A DNA stretch of 64,000 bases from Gossypium raimondii (GCF_025698545.1 NC_068569.1:25668001-25732000), one strand, 5' to 3'. Shown: positions 1 through 13,400, counted from the stretch's first letter. A program made the numbers and translations. Notes: generated by a model from the letters alone, not told the origin.

Positions 1-804
1 CGGTCCCTTCGCCCTTATATTCATGCAGGCATCCTTTTCATTTCAATTTCAGTGGTAATCCCATACTTATATGATAAGATAAATGAAAACATCCAAAATA
101 TAATGATATAAAGTAATATTATATATGAGATATCAACCACATTTGTTTGCTAATTTATTTTCTTTTTTTGAAAACAACCAAAACAAAGGGAAGATTAAAG
201 AATCAATCTACCTATTAGAATTGTGATCTATTGTATAATCTTTTGTGGTGGACATCAACCCACTAATTTCAAATTTGATTTCTATACAATCTTTATCCCA
301 ACCCCATTTCTACTTATTTCTTGATAAAACTTCCACCATTTTACAAAATTCTAATTTATATGAAAAAGTCAATTTTGTGGCTTTCAATTCCAAAAGAAAA
401 TAATAATCATATTATTCGTGAATTTGACATTTACTTTTAGGAATGTAATATTTTACTTCTTAAATTTCAAAATTCAAGTCTAACTATTAAAACTGTTAAA
501 ATTATTTTATTAAATTCAAGTTCATTAGAAAGCGATTTTTTAGTTACATAGCTACTAAATGAGTATTTTTATTATTATTTCAAAATATCACACCAATAAA
601 TTTAACAATGTTAACAATTGCATCTAGAATTTGAAATCTAAAAAGTAGAGAGGTTAAATTCAAAATTTGTAAAGAGTATAGGAATCTATGGTATATTTTA
701 ACCTAATAATAAAAATATAAACATCCCACTATCCGAGGATGGAGAAAGCTTATTGAGGTTTACAAGTTGTACAAATAACTTATGTTTGGAACGGAGTCTC
801 AAGA
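1..804. other. AT-rich intergenic DNA
   Basis: I see no credible coding frame, repeat boundary or RNA gene here. The DNA is AT-rich with short homopolymer runs. The last 60 bases lie just upstream of the tRNA gene and include a CAA-containing stretch close to its start, as is common upstream of plant tRNA genes. Confidence 0.6.
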
Positions 805-876
805 GCCCCTATAGCTCAGTGGTAGAGCGTCAGTCTTGTAAACTGAAGGTCTGTAGTTCGATCCTGCATGGGGGCA
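805..876 (+). tRNA. tRNA-Thr (anticodon UGU)
   Basis: This 72-nt sequence folds as a complete cloverleaf. The acceptor arm pairs 805-811 with 869-875 (one G-T pair) and A876 is the discriminator. The anticodon stem pairs 830-834 with 842-846 perfectly around a 7-nt loop with TGT at 837-839, reading threonine ACA codons. The T-arm stem pairs 852-856 with 864-868 around the loop TTCGATC. The D-arm carries the internal A-box sequence AGCTCAGTGG and the T-arm the GTTCGATC B box. There is no intron. A TTTT run at 877-880 is a Pol III terminator. CCA is not encoded, as expected for a nuclear gene. Confidence 0.96.
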
Positions 877-1523
877 TTTTCGTTTTTGTTGTTTTTTTGT
901 ATGGCTATCAGAGACGAATGGAAGAGGAATAACAAAAAGCTAGATTTGGATTTTTAATTAGAACAATGACGAAGATTTCTTCAATTAATCTTTATACAAA
1001 TTGGTCCCTTTGCTTGGTTCAGATTTTCCCTCTCTTATTTCTCTTTATATCAGTAAAGATTAAGATATGTGACCATAAAACTCTGCAGCCATATAGGAAA
1101 GCTTGAAATAAGATCCACAAAAAAGAAAGGTCATGTGGATTTATATCCAAATGTAGCTATCTTTGGTGCCAATGAGAGTGCCCTTCTCAAGGGATTGTCT
1201 CTCTTAGTCCCACTTCAAACAGACATCTTCATGGTCATGGGACCAGTAACTCAATAGTCATTTTCCGACATCATCAACCACAAAAACAGACCCACTTGGG
1301 GGGCTGCCAAATTCCAACATAGATCAGTTCTAACTAAAATTTGTTCACCCCTCAGCCATGTGCATTTAATTGGAAGCTCACTTTGTAGGGCAGCTTCACC
1401 CCTTATAAGGTGGCAAGGTAGTTATGTTTTGATGACCAAAGCCTTGATTTTGTGTGCTACTGCAAAAATATGTTCCAGATATTGATTACGTAAAACCCAC
1501 CCTCTGAACGTAAAACCAAGGTA
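877..1523. other. Intergenic, no gene seen
   Basis: The stretch between the tRNA terminator and the copia element holds one short open frame (1069-1257) with no recognisable domain or splice context. I see no promoter or repeat that I can support. Confidence 0.5.
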
Positions 1524-1528
1524 ACATG

Positions 1529-1717
1529 TATTGACGTTCGACAACACTTCGATTCTTAATTCTATTTGTTAACTTTTTAATAGGTTGAATAAACTACTTT
1601 TATTATAGGATTAGTTGTGTCTGTTTTCGATAAGTGTTTACAAACTGTCTGATAAATGTGAGGCACACCTCACAAAATCATATCAACTTTCTATTGCCTA
1701 ATATTCTTAAGTTTACA
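1529..1717 (+). repeat. 5' LTR of the copia element
   Basis: About 189 bp, starting TATTGACG and ending AAGTTTACA. It aligns to the right LTR with many substitutions and indels; the last roughly 40 bp, including the shared TTTCTATTG, are the best conserved. It is flanked on the left by the duplication ACATG. Confidence 0.75.
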
Positions 1718-1729
1718 TGGTATTAGAAC
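1718..1729 (+). other. Primer-binding site (tRNA-iMet type)
   Basis: The sequence TGGTATTAGAAC abuts the end of the left LTR. It differs at two positions from the usual plant copia site TGGTATCAGAGC, which pairs with the 3' end of initiator methionine tRNA. Confidence 0.8.
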
Positions 1730-2589
1730 TATCAACGCTCATACGAGCTTGATATATTTATTCACCCCCATTACTTCTCCCATAGTCATCGTTCTAAATG
1801 GCTTCTACCAATAATTTCGTTGTCAATATCGACACCACTAGTAGCCACACTATAATTATACAGTTTAACTCCGGTTTTCAACTACCCGTAAAATTAATTG
1901 ATAATATCAAATTCTCAACGTAAAAATTATAATATTTAGTGTTCGTGCATGATTATGATCTTTGACCATCTCAATGGTTCTAAAGTAGCCCCTTGGTTGG
2001 CCTAACTTTTTAGGAACTACATCTCCACAACTGTTTTCAGTCACCAAAGCACCCCAACGGTACAACATGACACCATTGTCTTGGGCATCCCTATATTAAT
2101 GTTTTAAATAAATCCTCTCTGACTTATTCAGCCAAGGAAAAATTGCATTTCTATAATTCTTGCTCAATCAATAAAGCTCATCACTTAACTTTTTTAAGTA
2201 ATTAGTTTGTTTATACACGCTTTACAATCTTATCCTTAATACAGAATTATATTATTATATTTTTTATTGGCTAATTTTCAGAATACATTTGGTTTTATAC
2301 TCTTAAGTCCCAAAATGACGTAAAAGATTTTTAATGGAAAAACATTATAATACAAAAATATTTTCTTTTTCCACTGATGGTGAAAAATACAAAAGCCTTG
2401 ATTTGAATCTTGTCTCTCAAGACATGAAGCACTTTGTAATACCTTTCTATACACCTCAAAGAGTAGCTTTTGCTCACCGTGGACATTGACGTATAGTGAA
2501 AATAGCTAGAACTCTATTACATGAAGCCTTCCTCATGGTCTTTTGCCTGTCAACAAATATCTTAACTACATGTCATGAATACAACTATT

Positions 2590-3243
2590 CATAGGTCGGG
2601 TCATCCGTTTAGACTTAAAAATTCATCGATAAAATTGGAGGGTTTAAACAAAAATACAAAATCCGAAAAATGGGCTTAAGTAATATTTAAGGCTCGTCTT
2701 TTATATGGGCAGAACTTTGGGCAAGATTTTTTCCCGAGCTCGACCTGTATATATTATGTTATAGAAAATATGATATCGATTATATATGTTAAATAATAAT
2801 TATACATTTATATTTATATTTATATTAAATCACTAATCCAATAACAATTAAACTCTTTACCTAAAACCTAAAAAAAATTTACCCAACTAAATAATTCAAC
2901 CGAAAATATAAAATTTTAAAATTATATTTAATACAATAAAATATTTATTATATTTGTTTGTGTTTTTTAATATAAATATTTTTAATGTCTTAGAAAATTT
3001 TTATTTTAGCCTTTTTTTAATGCATTTAGTGTATTATATTTTTAAAAAAATTATTTTTAAATAAAAACTAATCTAAAAAAAATTAAATATGGACGGTCTG
3101 GGCTAGGCTCAGGTTTACCTTTCTCAAATTGGGTCGGATTTGGACAAAAAAATAAACACATTTTTTAGGTCAAATTAGAATCGAACTTAAAAAATTGATC
3201 TAGGTACCTTACATAAACCCAACCCGACTCATAATCACCTATG
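2590..3243. mobile_element. hAT-like non-autonomous element nested in the copia element
   Basis: The integrase reading of the copia element is interrupted here and resumes afterwards. The insert begins CATAGGT with GGGTCGG-type sequence and ends with CCCGACTC and CACCTATG, so its ends are inverted relative to one another. Its body holds GGGC/GCCC-rich segments inside AT-rich DNA, a look common to plant hAT MITEs. I could not find a clear 8-bp target duplication, so the exact borders are uncertain. Confidence 0.5.
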
Positions 3244-3600
3244 CTAAAGAAGTTTGCTACCCTTAGCTATTGACATATGCTGATAAGTAAACTAGATCTC
3301 AAGTCTAAACCATGTGTCTTTGTGGGTTTCTCTACCATTCATCACTGCCATCAATGCTATGATCAAATTTCCTCGAAAGCATATTTGTCCAATGATGTAT
3401 ATTTCTTTTGAAACAGTCTTCCCTTTTCAAAATTTATTAGTCCACATGAAACAAAACTTTAAATCTTAACATGGGATATGCCCACGTCTAATTCTGCCTC
3501 AAATACAAATATTACCCCTTCAATACCAACTCTTGAATTACCCTTGCCTAGTTTAGTTCAAGCATCTCAAGTCCCATCTCCATAAAATCAACAACAAACA

Positions 3601-3968
3601 CCCTTAGAGACATTTATTCTGTGAACCTGGTAGAGGTGAGGACATTCATTATGACTCTCAAAATTGCAAGAGGTGAGGACATTCATTATGACATTTATTC
3701 TGTGATCAACAAGTTCCATTTGAAAAGCACAAACCTATATTTTTTTGGTGTGCACCTTTTGGAGGCTGATAGCATTATTAATTCATTTACTTCTATTTCT
3801 TTTTCATATGTTAATCGTATTGATAATTCTGTTGTACATCATTTGGCTAGTTGGGCCTATAGTTATGTGAATGTTTTGCATTTCGATTTTAATTATTTGA
3901 ATGTCATTCATTATTTTGTAATGTATAATGCTATAAATATTTAATAAATTATCTTTTTACCCTAAAAA
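3601..3968 (+). mobile_element. 5'-truncated LINE insertion
   Basis: The open frame 3621-3944 ends with a sequence typical of the C-terminal RNase H-like domain of plant LINE ORF2 proteins: the ISFSYVNR segment, then NSVVHHLASWA. This is followed by a short 3' UTR and an A-rich tail. Near-identical 12-mers (CAACAACAAACA at 3589-3600 and CAATAACAAACA at 3969-3980) flank it, which fits a target-site duplication. It therefore looks like a short LINE 3' end inserted in the copia element. The first 100 bases also contain a local duplication (see findings). Confidence 0.7.
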
Positions 3969-4419
3969 CAATAACAAACAGCCCCTCCTCTTTCACAGGT
4001 CACTCAACGATGCCACCCTCACCTAAGCAACGCTCCAATGAATCTTGCATAGGTACATCCTCTTCACCTACTACATTCTCTCTTGACAATCATGCTACTT
4101 GGAACCAAAACCTCTCACCCATCAGAATCCAACCCATCCAAGCTTCACAACATCAAAAACTCAATCGGTTCCTTATTATTTATTCGTCGAATGCCACGAC
4201 AGAATCAATCCACCACCAATGTCCCTAACAATACCTCTCAAAACCCAACTCTTCCGACTCCAATAATAGCCCTTAGCTAACATCTACCTCACCCTCTACT
4301 AACTATACTAGGACCACCACAACTAACACTAACATCTCCCATTGAACCAAATCCGTCAGTCAATTCATTAAATCGAATGATAACCTGTTCCCAAAATAAC
4401 ATTCACAAGACATTTTTTT

Positions 4420-5790
4420 TTATCTCATGGCTCTTCTTCATCCAAACAACACTCCTCAAGCCTTTGCCCAAGCCAACAAACACTCTAAGTGACAAAATGC
4501 AATGAAAGTTGAGTTTGATGCATTGCAACAGAACTAGACTTGGGGATTAGTTTCTAATGACCCTATGAAGAATATTGTGCGGAAAAAATGATTGTTTAGA
4601 AAAAGAAAAAAAAAAAGTAGATGAACTCATCAATTGATCTAAGGCTCGTCTTGTTGCAAAAGGGTTCACTCAGTGACCTAGAGTGGATTTTCATGCAATA
4701 TTCAATTCAGTAGTTAATTCAACACAACTGGGTATTACGTAAACTCAGCGCCAACAATGCCTTCTTGCAAGACAGCTAGAAAAAAGAGGTATATATGTCT
4801 TAACCTCACATTTATCATATTTGCAAGTTATCCAAAGCTATTTATGGACCGAAACATACGCCACTGGCTTAACTCACAACTATCTACAATCGTGGTTTTG
4901 TGAATCAGATCTGACCTATCTCTATTCATATTCATTCAACCTCAAGCAATAGTCTACCTACTTGTCTATGTTGACGACATCATCATCACAGGCTATAAGC
5001 CATCTTTCATAAACAATGTTATGTCCTCACTTGCTACAACGTTTTCAATTGAAGACCTTAGTTTATTGACTTACTTTTGAGTATTGAGGTTCTCAGACAA
5101 CCTAATAGATTCGTTTCTCTCAAACAAACTATATCAAGGAGCTACTAGCTGAAGAAAACATGGAAAATTGCTACCTGTCCAAGACGCCCATGAGCAACAC
5201 CAAGATTTTTTGCACTATTGATGGTGCACTACCAATCAATGCAACCCATTTTCGTCATGTAATAGGTAAACTTCAATACCTATCCTTAACATGACTTGAC
5301 ATCAGTTTCTCTATCAACAAACTTTCTGAATATATGCATGCACCCTCTTAGTCACATTGGAAGGCAACTAAAAGGATACTTAGATACCTTCGTGTTACCT
5401 CTCATTATGGCTTCTATATCATTTGAAGCGACAACTTCAGTATATATGTATATATATTCTGATGCTGAATGGGTAGACGATATTATAACCATAGCTCAAC
5501 CTCCAGCTACATTATATTCTTTGGCCTTGACTCAATTGCTTGGTCATCTAAGAAGCCACATATTGTTGCTCACTCTTGAACTGAAGCAGAGTATCGTTTT
5601 GTTGCCAATGTTGTCATTGAAACTACTTGGGTTAAAAACCTATTGTTAGAACTTCACACCCCGCTAAAGAAATCTTCAGCAGTCTACTGTGATCATGTTG
5701 GAGTTACTTAATGTGAAAGTCCTATCATTTGCAACTGCATGAAACATATTGTTGTGGACTCGCACTTCGTTCGCAGTATGGTCTTGCATG
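4420..5790 (+). pseudogene. Copia reverse transcriptase-RNase H remnant
   Basis: The translation begins with a typical copia RT start (FAQANKHS followed by an MKVEFDAL segment near 4455-4540). The catalytic YVDD box is seen at about 4966-4995 as VYVDDIIITG. RNase H motifs follow: SDAEW near 5459 and TEAEYRFVANV near 5583-5615. A terminal HIVVDSHFVR-type motif lies near 5745-5775. Frames shift repeatedly and stops interrupt every domain, so no enzyme can be made. It is the 3' half of the pol of the surrounding element. Confidence 0.85.
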
Positions 5791-5920
5791 AATAGATTAA
5801 TGTTATCCATGTTCACGCTACGGATGTGAATGCATTGACCAGGCCACTAGGGAAAACAACATTTGATCGTCCTCTATTCAAACTAGGCGTCGTTGCACAT
5901 TGCCTACGTTAAGACGGGCA

Positions 5921-6158
5921 TATTGGCGATGAACAAGTCTTTGATTATTACTTGATTTTTGGCTTTCTTTGACCATTTCTTTAGCTTTTGTTTTCTATTT
6001 GTTAGTCTTTTTAAGCTGTTTTTGCTTGATTAAATTAGCTGTCATAGGAGAGTATCATGAAACCTGTTAATAGTTTGTTACCACTGCAGTGTGTAATTAA
6101 AAAACTCTCCGGTGAATGATATCATATCAGCTTTCTATTGTCCATTATTGAATTTACA
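5921..6158 (+). repeat. 3' LTR of the copia element
   Basis: About 238 bp, starting TATTGGCG after a purine-rich stretch (AAGACGGG at 5911-5918, a likely polypurine tract remnant). It ends GAATTTACA and is followed by the duplication ACATG (6159-6163). It is longer than the left LTR because of internal indels. Confidence 0.72.
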
Positions 6159-6163
6159 ACATG

Positions 6164-6908
6164 AAGCGTTTTTTTTCTCATTCACAAAATGCCGATAAAC
6201 TCCAGAACTTTATCTATGTTGCTCTGGCATGAATATGGGGATTTGACCCTCTCCAAAAACCCTCTAAATACATAGAAAACTTTAAATGAATTGAATATAC
6301 ACGTGTTGGGTACAAATCCAAATCTGAAATTCACACCCGAATTTGAGTTATGTACATGAGCGAACATTTGAGTTATGCACAAAAGCATTAAACTGGATGC
6401 GAGTCATTTCTTAGGAGTCTCCTTGCACTAGTTTAATCTGAGCTACACATGACTCTAAAATCATAAAGGTTAATAGTAAACTCAAAGGAACAACAATCAG
6501 ATAGCCATATACAGTTACAGTTGCACGCACATCCTTTTGGAAAGGAGAGTGAGTGAACGACTGAAACAAATAAAAACAACTTAAAAGAAATTCAGCAGCA
6601 ATACAACTTTAAAACAATTCTTAACAGACAATACAATGGAAGCCACCAGCAATGTAGCATTAATCTACTCCTAAGGATCAAACCTCTATTCCCACAACAT
6701 TGCTCCAAAAAAAAAAAAAGAATCTGAATTCCATGAAAAAAAGAATCTAGAACATCTAATGACCTAGCAAAGCTACAGAAAAACTAAAATTCCAATCACA
6801 TTAAAAGAATCGACTCCAAACAAATAGTACCTTTTGATGTCAATAAGGTCAGTCTATGAACAATCCAACAAAGAGAGCAGAGCAAGGTGTAGACCAGCAA
6901 AACTTGTA
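6164..6908. other. bZIP 3' UTR side and intergenic DNA
   Basis: No separate gene is seen. The part closest to the bZIP stop (roughly 6500-6908) is presumably the 3' UTR of that minus-strand gene, but I cannot fix the polyadenylation site from the sequence. Confidence 0.5.
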
Positions 6909-9900
6909 TTATAATGTTCCACTGCTTTCATCGGCAGAAATTGAGGGGCTTTCAGATTTCACTAAGTGGGAACTCCTGCTGCTGATATCAAGCCCCTGCA
7001 ATCGACCAAGAGGATCCTGTTGCATAATACCGGCAAAGGCTTGTGAGTTTGAGGAAGTTACCACGGATTGATTAGGTGTCAACATGTTAGATCGCAAGGG
7101 ATGAAATGGTGGCATTTGTATATTCGGCGTGCCAACTTGCATATGCTCTGGCTGGGGAGGAAAGAAAGAAGACTGGTTATATGGCATACGGTGCATTCCC
7201 AAATTAAAGGTATCTGTGGATGTTGTTATTTCTCCAGTAGCACTCTTGAGCCTCTCTACTTCCTTCTTCAGCGCTTCATTTAGAGCTGTAGCCAGAAATG
7301 GACAACAAGAAAACCATATACAGTTAACAACTCTCTACAATATTTTTTATAAATGAAATACCAGGGACATGATAGAACCATGTCTAGATACCTACATGCA
7401 AATGGACAATCACTAATGGTGCCTAAAGCTTGAGCTCTAAAATTAATGTCTAGAACACTATTTAAAATGCACGCCCCTGGTTTTGACTACTCTGGTGCCA
7501 GTTTGTTTTGTTTCTTATCAATATCATTTAGATGTAAAAAAAAAATGCTCAACTTGTAAAGAAAATAAACATGTCCATGGACAAGTGAGTGTACACTAAT
7601 GAGAGCATCCCATATTGGAAAAAATTTGGTCACTAAAATAGTCTGGACAGAGCGTACCATCACGTAGCTGAGCCTGTTGCTCCATAGCTTGTAGCCGAAG
7701 CTTAAGCTCAGTGTTCTCAGTAGTTAAGCCTGTTGTATCTCTCTAGAAAGAACACAAGAATTAAGACTATTAACATTCAGGTAATAATCAATATAGAAGC
7801 ATTAAATCAACATAAAACAGAACGCATCAAAACTAGTGGAAAATCCAGAAAAATAAGATGCCTTTATTGAGTTAGAAGCATATGCAACTACATCCACAGA
7901 GAAAGAGGGCTCTCAATTGCAAAAAGAACTAAAGCCTCCAGCTGCAAAAAGCTATTGATTTATTAGAAAGTAGAATTGTCAAATTTTAATTGTTTAATTT
8001 GTAGATACGAAATTCTCATAAAAAGGAATGGAAATAATCACCACAACAAACAATCTCATAAGTTATGTAACTAGACAGGTATGCATATTTTAGAACCTGG
8101 AATAGAGTTAATTGTGCAGAAAGAGTAGTTGCTTCTGTTTGAAGTGTTTGAACTTTTCTCTCCAGTTCAGATATATACCGGGCCTTCCTCTCTTTAGAGC
8201 GAGCAGCTGACTGCCGATTTGCAATGATCCTACACAAATTATGTACTTTCTTAGCAAAACTTAAACGAAAACACAAATCTGACCATATAATGAGTTTATC
8301 AAATCTATGAGAGAAAATTTTGCACTAAGTTTTCAGGAGTGTTGAGCAGAGAGATGAGAACAGCTCTAGCTCATCCACCTCACCCAATGCTCATGCATTT
8401 AAGGCAAGGTACACCTTGTCAGTATTCTATAACTTACAGGATTAGAGTAGAAGCTCTCAAACACTAGAAAATAGTGAATGGAAAAAGGTTAAAACATCCC
8501 AAATGTAGAAATCCGTTCGCACATGACATAACCCAACCCGTTATTGTAAGTTCCGAAGTTTGGAAAGACAGCTCCTTTGCACAAAAAGTTGAACTTAAAT
8601 GAAACCAACAGTATTCAAATGTGCGAGATATAGAAACATTCAAATTATGATTTCAATGAAATCCATAACGTTCAATAAGTCATTTTATTGATGTTTAAGT
8701 GAAGTTCACCATATTTAGTTAATCTAATGATAGTTGCATCTTTGTACTGCATAGAATATGGTCACAGGACCAGACTTCAAAATTAACACTTTCATAAAGG
8801 CAGGGTGTGCCATGATAAATAGGTATATATTACAAAACAGATTATCAAACTTTAAAGAGAGAAGGATAAAACTATTACGCAAAAAAAAAAATCCTATAGA
8901 AGGAGATAGAGTGACAAGGTCAAAAAGTTTACAATCAGGAATAACTCTATCAGAGACTGACATAAAATATGACCTACCCATGACTATACCATTACAGCAT
9001 TAGATAGTGAAACAGCCCATATATATGTTGAGATTCCCTTAGACAAGCAAAAGATATACTTGGCGATAGGTTATGCAATACAAGATTTGATTTACTATTA
9101 GAATTATATTAGTTGGATTTGGCACTTCTGACTACAGTATTTCGTTAAGCATTTATGCCATCTCCGAATCATAGTACAAAACAAATCATGAAAATATATA
9201 TATATAAGAAAAACATATTGGACTGTCCAACAAAAGAAGCCAAACACACAACACAAATAATCCCTAAAAAAGCATGCATAAAAAGAAACCTTGTAATTCA
9301 CATGAATTTGGTTCGTAAAAATACATTAAGGCCCTAAAATAATGAGAATCCCATTAATCAAAGGGTGAGAAAGGTCAACCGAAGCATTACTTGTCAAAAA
9401 TGATAGCCAAAACCATAAGTCCAAAGAACGCATGAAACAAGAACATTAGCTAAGAACCATTCATGATCCATATATATAAACCCATACTCTCCAAATTCTC
9501 AAATGCATACCTTCCAACTCTCAATTTCTTTCAAATTCTAACTTCCCCATAATTTTTTTTCACGTTCCAACTATTTAAAATCCTTGCTTGGGGTTCCTAG
9601 TAAACTCCATTTAGAAGCACCCAAGACATAAGGGGGAAAAAGTAAACTTCATCATTAAGATAATAATAAAAAAAACACTTCGATAAAACAATCATAATGC
9701 CCATGAAAAGAAAAGGAAAAAAACCAACCAAAGAAGAAAAAAAACTCGTATAAACAAAAAGATTTACTTTCTTCTAAAAAAGTACCAAACTTGTAAGTTC
9801 TACTACAATTTGATAAGTACCCCAGGCTCAAACTCACTTTAAAAAGGCCCAAAAAAATAGTTTGAGGGAAAAAGGAAATAATTCCACAAACCTTTTGGCT

Positions 9901-10412
9901 CTCTTTGGGTCAATAGTCCACAATTCAGCAAGCTTATCAGGTGACATAGCTTTCTTAGCTTCAATCGACTCCATTAACGAGCACCCATCAATCGAATTAC
10001 TATACCTATGCCTTCCTTTCCCTCCTCCATTATTCTTCTCTCCCTTCCCCGACACGCCACTCATTTCCTCTCCCTCCGGGTTCCGACCCGAACCACCACT
10101 GGAAGACCCTGCAGCCCCTCCTCCATCTTCCGACCCCTTGGATGATCCACCCAGCTTCTCAATATCCACGTAAGTGCAAAACAAGTCGTCTTCGGATCCC
10201 AACCCTTCGAAGGGGTCGGAGACGAGATCCAAGTCGTCAGGGATCCGAAACTGGACTTCGGAATGGGCTCGCCTGTGATAAGAGCCTCGAAATGAGGTTG
10301 GGTTGGGGAAGGAGGGCGTGGTTTGAGTGGTGGATGATGATGCATTGGAGGGGAATGGTCGATCGGGGTTGGGGTCTAGACTTGGCGGGTCCTGCATTTT
10401 TGGTGTTCCCAT
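6909..10412 (-). CDS. bZIP transcription factor, group I (RF2b/VIP1-like)
   Basis: Four coding exons on the minus strand, 10412-9892, 8229-8097, 7742-7658 and 7285-6909, join in frame through GT-AG introns (1662, 354 and 372 nt) into a 371-aa protein. Residues 15-45 are Pro/Ser-rich. A conserved HRRAHSE block near residue 47 is followed by an acidic FRIPDDLDL segment. Both this block and the downstream HRYSNSID contain R-x-x-S patterns like known 14-3-3 sites in VIP1/RSG relatives (inference). The basic region spans about 167-192 and has the Lys (K186) in the N-x7-K position that marks group I bZIPs; the leucine zipper follows and continues across exon 3. The C-terminus carries the [12 protein letters not shown] motif typical of RF2b/PosF21 proteins. 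Such factors bind DNA as dimers in the nucleus and regulate development and stress genes. A second Met at codon 6 could also start translation. Reading frame and splice sites look intact. Confidence 0.93.
8230..9891 (-). other. Large first intron of the bZIP gene
   Basis: 1662 nt, donor GGTTTG and acceptor GTGTAG, AT-rich. It interrupts the codon of the Arg just before the basic region. The short open frames inside it on both strands have no recognisable content. Confidence 0.85.
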
Positions 10413-13400
10413 TTTAGATTTCAGATCTCAGAGGAGAAATGTGAGAGGAAAATATCGCTGACTGTTGAAATCTTTTCCTCTTCAGCTTTCTTCTTTCGGT
10501 CTCTGCCCCAAAGAAAACATTAAAGAATGTCTCTAAAACGATGGGAATTCGCATATTATATGATTTTTTACATTTGAATTATAACAAAAATCGATTTTAT
10601 TCCCTTTAACTCCATTTGGTTTAAATAGTACATCCTTACAATTGAAGTTAAGTAAGTTGTCATTATTATATATAAGAAAAATGTCCCTAACTTTTAATTT
10701 TAATCACTCAATTCCCCTTCTCCATTCACTCTTAATTTACCAAAAACATATATTTGATACTACACTCCCAACATCAACTTTAAAATTTCATTACAAAATA
10801 AATAAAGATGATCAAACCAAACATGTATAGCATCATTTGTTTTCCTCCCCTTTCCCCCTTTTGAGTGAATTGCCCAAATGGTTTCTTGGTATGCTTTCCT
10901 CCTTCAAAGGTATTCTCAGTTCAGGTGAGTTCACAAACATTCTTAGTCTTATAGTGATAATAATACGACGAAAACTGCACAGGTATGTCATAAATTGGAT
11001 GATCTATTAATCAAAAAAACATAAATTGAATTGTGTTATTGTCATGTTCATCATCATCAGCAATAATAAAATAGACAAAAGAACATGGACTTACTTTATT
11101 CATGGTCAAATGAAGAGAAGAAAAGAATCATACAGTGGAAAGTTGTGTAACTGGATAATGGGGTTTTAAGCTCTCTCTCTCTTTTTTTCGAGAAAACTTT
11201 TCAAAACTTTTTTATAATTTTAATTATATTTTTAAAATTTATTTTATAATTTTAAGAAATAAATAAATTATGGATTTTCATACCTTTTTTAGATTTTTTT
11301 TGCTGTTAAAAGATTCTAAAAGTAACAAATTGATATTTTAGTTATAGTTTAAGGACCAAATTAATTATTAAGCCTACGAGAAAATATGTCATGTCATCGA
11401 TCTATTAGTGATCATTTCTTTTCATAGTTAAATGATCAAAATAAAAATGTACTAATAATTGAATGACTAATACTGTAGCTTACCCAAATATATTTGAGGA
11501 ACAATGACTTAACGGTCTATGTTGACATCCGCTAGCAAGTTAACGAATGGGTGATTTAAATAATCAATTTCGAATAGTTGAGTGGCCAACTTGTAACATT
11601 TTATAATTAATATATACTTATCTATTATTACAATGCACAAATGAACACATTAATGTTTGAAATATGTTCAAAGGTAGACCAAAATATGATGTGATAAAAC
11701 TAAAGTCTCAAAGGTTTAAGACATCAACTTGTACATGAATCATCTATACCATAATTAAAACATTCTAATTGAATCAATGTCTTATATTCAGTACAGAAAA
11801 TTTTATATAAAATTAATAAAGTGAAATTTAAACTTAAACCATTATAATTTTTATACTTTAATTAAAGCTATATTTTTATTTGATTTTTTATAAATTTGTA
11901 ATAAATATTTTATTTTCACATAATTTGTTCATTATCGATAACTTGTGGGCGAAATGAATTTTTTTTTTTTTAAAATACCTTGAAGATCTCTATATAATAG
12001 AGATTGGATCAATTTAATCTTCATATTATTAAAGAGAATTAAAGAAGTTCAGATCATATAGTGTTAACATTTGTTATATTATAAAATGTCTTGAAAATCT
12101 TTTTCTCAATTGCGTTTAATTCTAAACAAAAGATTTGATTTACAGAACTATAAAAATTTTAAAATATTAATTTTGTTAAATAATAAATGATATTTTAAAA
12201 ACAATAGATTTTAATTTTATTTCAATTTAATTTAGTTTGAATCTTTTTTAATAGTATAAGAAGCAAAATAATCTATTTAAGTCCTTCGCCCGTCATTTTT
12301 ATACGTACAATGTCGATTCAAGCAAAGAAACCAATTGATTGCTTCTGTCGACATTATTGTGAAAACGTAGAGGGGGCATAAACCCATGCTAAACAAAGGT
12401 TTTAGAGTGGAGATTTGACATGTGGACCTCTTGATTTTCTTTGTAGGTCATTGCCCACGTGATCTCCATGTGCCTCACTCGTTTCTTTCATGTCCATCGT
12501 AGCTTTGGTTGTTCTTTTGGACCATTCTCAGCAACTACTGCAACTTCACCTTCATGATTTCATGGAAATATAAGCCTCATATCTTATATATGAAGAAGAG
12601 ATTCATATCATACCCTTCTAGGGTTTTTAACAAAATAATGCTTTAAAGGTTTTCTTTAAAAACTTAAGTAATTCATAATTACTTAAAATATAAATAAGTT
12701 ACAGGAAAGTTTTCAAGAAATTAAATAATTACTTAAACTATGAAACCATTTCTTAAAACATAAGTAATTCATAGTATATAAAAGAATTACTTCAAAATAC
12801 GAGGTTTTAAAAAATTAAGTCACTTTTAAAACATAAAAGAAGTACGTAAAAATATTTTTTCCAGTATGGTGTTTGTATTTAGCAAAAGTTATACATTTAA
12901 TATCTAGAAGTAGTGGTGTTAACTTTTAATATTTAATTGTGAAAATTCATAATTAACTAATAATATTTGCAAATAACTTTCATTAGATTAACCCAAAAAC
13001 AACAACCACCATACTAAATTTAATAAATTGAAAAGTCAAACCTAATAATATTAACCATTAAAATTTCATAAAATCATTATCTTTGAATATAAAAGTTAAA
13101 TATTGAATGTTAATATTGTTACCTTTACATACAAAAATATATAACTGGCATTAAATGCATATACATTTTAAATAAAAAAATATCACATTAAAAAATTATC
13201 AAAATTATTAAATCTTATAATTTATAATACACAAAAATATTAGACGGCAAAAGGCTAAAACACCCGGAATTCACTTGAGATTTTGGTGCTTATAAAAGTC
13301 ATAATCGGTGTCATCAGTTTGATATACCACTTGCAATCTCTTTCCAGGGCAAATTTTATGTATAACATCGTTACAGCATGTTATTTTGACTGCAAGCGAA

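Larger units (their letters stand above)
1529..6158 (+). mobile_element. Decayed Ty1/copia LTR retrotransposon
   Basis: The element is bounded by diverged LTRs (1529-1717 and 5921-6158). Both LTRs start TATTG and end in similar stretches finishing TTTACA. The 5-bp target duplication ACATG is present on both sides (1524-1528 and 6159-6163). A primer-binding site resembling the initiator-Met type lies directly after the left LTR. The gag start (MASTNNFVV-like, from 1799), integrase C-terminal part (about 3290-3440), reverse transcriptase (about 4430-5100) and RNase H (about 5450-5780) can be followed in order but in several frames with many stops. The domain order INT-RT-RNaseH defines copia. 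The element was later interrupted by an hAT-like element and a LINE fragment. It is certainly non-functional. Confidence 0.88.

Noticed and set aside
6856..7356. Plus-strand frames over bZIP exon 4
   Set aside because: Antisense shadows of the last bZIP exon.
10061..10417. Open frames overlapping bZIP exon 1 on both strands
   Set aside because: They are shadows of the GC-richer bZIP coding exon in other frames.
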